This document shows positions 61,386-64,000 of a stretch of DNA of 64,000 nt, piece after piece (within the stretch, counting starts at the first letter, position 1; the number at the start of each line of letters is the position of its first letter). Source of the DNA: an uncultured Pirellula sp. Lineage in GTDB: Bacteria > Planctomycetota > Planctomycetia > Pirellulales > Pirellulaceae. The notes below the pieces were generated by a model that searched no databases, was not told the origin of the DNA, and saw only the letters and a list, made by a program, of their open reading frames with translations. The position numbers were made by a program, and so were the translations under genes. The DNA lies in contig CAITIE010000059.1 in assembly GCA_903892355.1 (NCBI GenBank), positions 1 through 64,000 on the forward strand, written 5' to 3'.

Positions 61386-62446
61386 TCCCGGGAATTAAAC
61401 CACTCAAGATTGGAAACGTGGAGATCGGGTTTCCGGTTGTCCAAGCTGCCCTCAGCGGATATAGCGATTGGGCGATGCGGATGATCGCGCGTCGCATGGG
61501 TGCGTCGTATTCTCTCTGCGAAGTGATGCTCGACCAATTTTTGGTGAGTCTCAAGGATCGAAAAAAGACACAGCACTTTCTGTACAACACGCCTGAAGAG
61601 CATCCGGTTGCTGGTCAGTTGATGGGAGCCGAACCGGAACAGTTTGCGCTCGGAGCTCAGAAACTAGTCGAAGCCGGATTTGCGGTCATCGATATCAATT
61701 TCGGTTGCCCGGTGCGCAAGGTCCTCGGTCGTTGTCGCGGTGGGTTTCATCTGAGCCAGCCTGCGGTGGCGTTGGAGATTGTCCAACAAACCCGAGACAA
61801 GGTTCCTGCGCACATTCCTGTAACGATCAAGATGCGGCGTGGGCTCGACGATACGGCCGAGAGCCGCGATAACTTTTATGAGATCCTCGACGGTGCTTTT
61901 GCGTACGGCATCGATGCCATCACCGTCCACGGACGCACGGTCCAACAACGCTACATCGGACCGAGCCGATGGTCGTTCCTCAAAGAAGTGAAGGACTACG
62001 TCGGACCCGACAAGACGATCCTAGGGAGCGGTGATTTATTCTCCGCCGATGATTGCTTGCGAATGATGCAAGAGACCGGCGTGGATGGAGTCACCGTAGC
62101 ACGAGGCTGTATCGGGAACCCGTGGGTCTTTGAACAGGCCCGCAAGATATTCGATGGCGAGCCGCTCCCGCCGCCACCGAGCGTCCATCAGCAACGCGAA
62201 GTGATGCTCGAGCATTTTCGACTCGCCGAAGAACTGTATGGGCCCGAGCGAGCTGGCGTTCCGATGCGCAAGTTCGGGATCAAGTACGCCGCGTCGCACC
62301 CTCAAGGGCAAATCGTTCGAGACGATTTCGTCCGTGTGAAGGACTTCGATGCGTGGCGAGCGGTGCTTGACCGCTGGTATTCCGACGATGCACCCGGCGT
62401 GTACCCAAGCCGATCGCTCTACGAACAAGAGCAAGAATGCGGATGA
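61382..62446 (+). CDS. tRNA-dihydrouridine synthase
   Basis: Dus enzymes reduce specific uridines in tRNA with FMN and NADPH. The 354-residue protein has the DusB-type TIM barrel: PVVQAALSGYSDWAMR, DINFGCPVRKVLG with catalytic Cys109, TIKMRRGLDD, ITVHGRTVQQRY, GSGDLFSADDCLRMM, and GVTVARGCIGNPWVFEQ. A C-terminal helical RNA-binding part follows. One deviation is the segment after the catalytic Cys, GRCRGGFHL, where the family normally has a KGGAGxALL-like sequence. ATG overlaps the TPR stop (ATGA). Which uridine it modifies cannot be told. Confidence 0.88.
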   Translation: MIPGIKPLKIGNVEIGFPVVQAALSGYSDWAMRMIARRMGASYSLCEVMLDQFLVSLKDRKKTQHFLYNTPEEHPVAGQLMGAEPEQFALGAQKLVEAGFAVIDINFGCPVRKVLGRCRGGFHLSQPAVALEIVQQTRDKVPAHIPVTIKMRRGLDDTAESRDNFYEILDGAFAYGIDAITVHGRTVQQRYIGPSRWSFLKEVKDYVGPDKTILGSGDLFSADDCLRMMQETGVDGVTVARGCIGNPWVFEQARKIFDGEPLPPPPSVHQQREVMLEHFRLAEELYGPERAGVPMRKFGIKYAASHPQGQIVRDDFVRVKDFDAWRAVLDRWYSDDAPGVYPSRSLYEQEQECG

Positions 62447-62817
62447 ACTCGTCAGCCCACCGGATTTCACTCGCCAAAGCATGGCGTGGGGAGGGAACCA
62501 GCGACGCTCCCGGCGACCAGCAATCGATCGCCAGGGTCTTTCATGCGCCGCCTGGTGGGGTTGGAGCGTCGAGGATCTTTTTGGTGATCGCACGCGATAC
62601 CGCGGCACAGGCGAACATGGACACGATTTTCCTTAACGACAACGCTCTCACTTGGTGTAAACTAGAGACGCCAAACCGCTGGGATATTACCGAATCGATC
62701 CTACCCACGAATCGCCTGAAAGTCGTGTTGGGAGATGTGGGCGAAACCCAGGGGTTGGCCAACGGAGCATCCACCCAATTTGGTTTTAACGTATGGCTAG
62801 AAATCTTAGAACGCTGA
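62443..62817 (+). CDS. Small hypothetical protein of the dus operon
   Basis: I do not recognise a family. The 124-residue protein has no signal or membrane segment. It looks beta-rich, with alternating strands (ASRIFLVIARDTA, MDTIFLNDNALTWCKLE, RLKVVLGDVGE, FGFNVWLEILE). ATG 62443 overlaps the dus stop as ATGA; an ATG six bases earlier is also possible. Its end overlaps the start of the DUF1080 gene by 25 bases, so it is translated within the same operon. A real gene is likely because of this tight packing. Confidence 0.65.
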   Translation: MNSSAHRISLAKAWRGEGTSDAPGDQQSIARVFHAPPGGVGASRIFLVIARDTAAQANMDTIFLNDNALTWCKLETPNRWDITESILPTNRLKVVLGDVGETQGLANGASTQFGFNVWLEILER

Positions 62818-64000
62818 TTCGTGCATGTGGTTGGAGCATCGTCGCCCCAGTCACTCTTGTTTCCCTAGTATCCTTTGCAGGGTGTGATTCACCAAAGGCA
62901 AAAGGACCTGCGGTGACTTCTTCGTCGACGAACTCGACGGCATCCGGTGAACCGCGATTCGCTACCAATCCCGAATCCCCAGCGGAAGCCGGAATCGCTC
63001 AGGAACGCAGTCCCGAAAAGCTAAAGGCCGAAAAGATACAAGATGGAGCGAAGCCCAGCGAAGCCGCAGCCAAGCCAGTCGCGGCGCAGGAAAAGCCGAA
63101 GGAAGTCGCATTGGATGCGTCGGTCCTCGTCGATGAATTGCTCGTAGCCCGCCTATCGCCCGAGGAGTTGGATCAAGGTTGGATACGGTTGTTCGATGGG
63201 CAATCGATGATCGGATGGAAGAACACCGGCAGCGCCGATTGGGCGGTCAAGGATGGGGAGTTGGTTGCGAACATTGGTGAGCCAGGTCTCTTGGTGACCC
63301 AAGTCCGCTTCTCCGACTACGAGATCGAACTGGAGTACTTCGCTTCGGAGCAGACCAACAGCGGCGTCTTTTTGAGAACGCCGGAGAAACCGACCGATCC
63401 CGCCAAGGATTGCTACGAACTCAACATCGCCCCCACGGACAATCCGTTTCCGACAGGTTCCTTAGTCGCTCGTGCCAAGGTGGATGAATCGATCGATGAA
63501 CCGAATGCAGGGGAGTGGAATACCCTACACGCGTTGGTCGATCAGAACCGCATCCAAGCGTGGGTGAATGGCCAGCAGTCGGTCGATTACACCGATGATA
63601 CGGGACTGACGTCGGGGCGAATTGGATTGCAATTCCGGGAAGGTCCCATTCGATTCCGCAACATCCGAATCCGTCCGATCGGGTATTCCTTGATCCCGAA
63701 CGCAAAGCCTTCGGATTGGAACGAGCCCAAGGGGATGATCGAAGCGAAATTTACGGAAACAGGAACCATTCAATTGAAAGGCGGTCGCGGGCATTTGGAG
63801 TTGTTGCAACCCCACGCGAATGTCTGCATCCAAGCCACTGCGCTGACACTGGTCGAAAACGTCAACTCGGGAATCTTCTTCCGGTGTATACCTGGTGAAG
63901 ACATGAATGGATATGAATGCCAGATCCACCATGGATTCAAAGAAGATCGCCGTCGAGCGGTCGACGCGGGGTCGGGTTCGATTTTCCGCCGTCAGAATGC
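62793..64000 (+). CDS. DUF1080 lipoprotein (3' end outside window)
   Basis: Reading from ATG 62793 the frame is open to the window end. It has a lipoprotein signal with lipobox SFAGC (Cys31), a Lys/Ala/Glu/Pro-rich linker (about 32-115), and a DUF1080 (3-keto-disaccharide hydrolase, concanavalin-like) domain from about 127: RLFDGQSMIGWKN, DWAVKDGELVA, YEIELEYFASEQTNSGVFLR, RIGLQFREGPIRFRNIRIRP. A second related beta domain starts near 307 (ANVCIQATALTLVENVNSGIFFR). DUF1080 proteins are greatly expanded in planctomycetes and are placed in carbohydrate breakdown at the cell surface. Confidence 0.9.
   Translation, partial: MARNLRTLIRACGWSIVAPVTLVSLVSFAGCDSPKAKGPAVTSSSTNSTASGEPRFATNPESPAEAGIAQERSPEKLKAEKIQDGAKPSEAAAKPVAAQEKPKEVALDASVLVDELLVARLSPEELDQGWIRLFDGQSMIGWKNTGSADWAVKDGELVANIGEPGLLVTQVRFSDYEIELEYFASEQTNSGVFLRTPEKPTDPAKDCYELNIAPTDNPFPTGSLVARAKVDESIDEPNAGEWNTLHALVDQNRIQAWVNGQQSVDYTDDTGLTSGRIGLQFREGPIRFRNIRIRPIGYSLIPNAKPSDWNEPKGMIEAKFTETGTIQLKGGRGHLELLQPHANVCIQATALTLVENVNSGIFFRCIPGEDMNGYECQIHHGFKEDRRRAVDAGSGSIFRRQN

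Overview
The window looks like chromosomal DNA of a planctomycete, most likely a Pirellulales-type member. The signs are a PSCyt/DUF1549/DUF1553 cytochrome protein, a PVC-type dehydrogenase/HEAT/haem protein, a secreted sulfatase, a DUF1080 lipoprotein, DUF3500 and DUF2309 proteins, GTG/TTG starts, weak Shine-Dalgarno sites and short overlapping operons. I found no tRNA, rRNA, CRISPR array, phage or insertion sequence. Both ends cut genes: a DsbD-like protein on the left (3' end missing) and a DUF1080 lipoprotein on the right (3' end missing).

Layout. 1-8.6 kb: DsbD-like thiol reductase, a small hypothetical, a sulfatase with a tandem-repeat signal region, and a TIGR03546/TIGR03545-like pair. 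9-16.5 kb: a minus-strand tyrosine/homogentisate operon (hppD, FAH-family hydrolase, hmgA, flavin reductase) led by a PVC dehydrogenase/cytochrome protein, with an ACT-domain protein upstream. 16.5-25 kb: Kdo transferase waaA, an RbfA-like/RtcB pair, an UPF0173 hydrolase between perfect palindromes, a CsrA-receiver fusion, and an RstAB-like two-component pair. 25-38.6 kb: an acyltransferase-3 protein interrupted by ankyrin repeats, an adaptor plus ABC permease without an ATPase, an alpha/beta hydrolase, an HDAC-family deacetylase, the PSCyt/PSD1 protein, an ATP-grasp ligase with a secreted partner, and a GNAT acetyltransferase.

38.7-44.9 kb is the most interesting block. A DabA-like DUF2309 protein with the full C-x-D / H-x14-C metal-site pattern is tightly coupled to two, not one, NuoL/NuoM-like membrane subunits. 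It resembles the DAB inorganic-carbon pumps but with an extra antiporter-like subunit. 45-50.8 kb holds a VWA protein, a DUF3748 propeller protein, an MgtE Mg2+ transporter and a Tat-exported DUF3500 protein. 51-57 kb holds a DUF456 membrane protein and a GntR/YtrA-type operon (regulator, ABC ATPase, ABC-2 permease, hypothetical) with ACTAG-type inverted repeats before both the regulator and the ATPase. 57-64 kb holds a membrane protein with a disordered tail carrying repeated Trp-basic motifs, a structured intergenic region ending in a strong terminator, and a tightly overlapping operon of TPR/GT9-like protein, tRNA-dihydrouridine synthase, hypothetical and DUF1080 lipoprotein.

A feature running through the whole window is in-place tandem duplication of 15- or 18-bp units at six or more unrelated loci, coding and non-coding. 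All family names come from reading the translated sequence. No database search was run.
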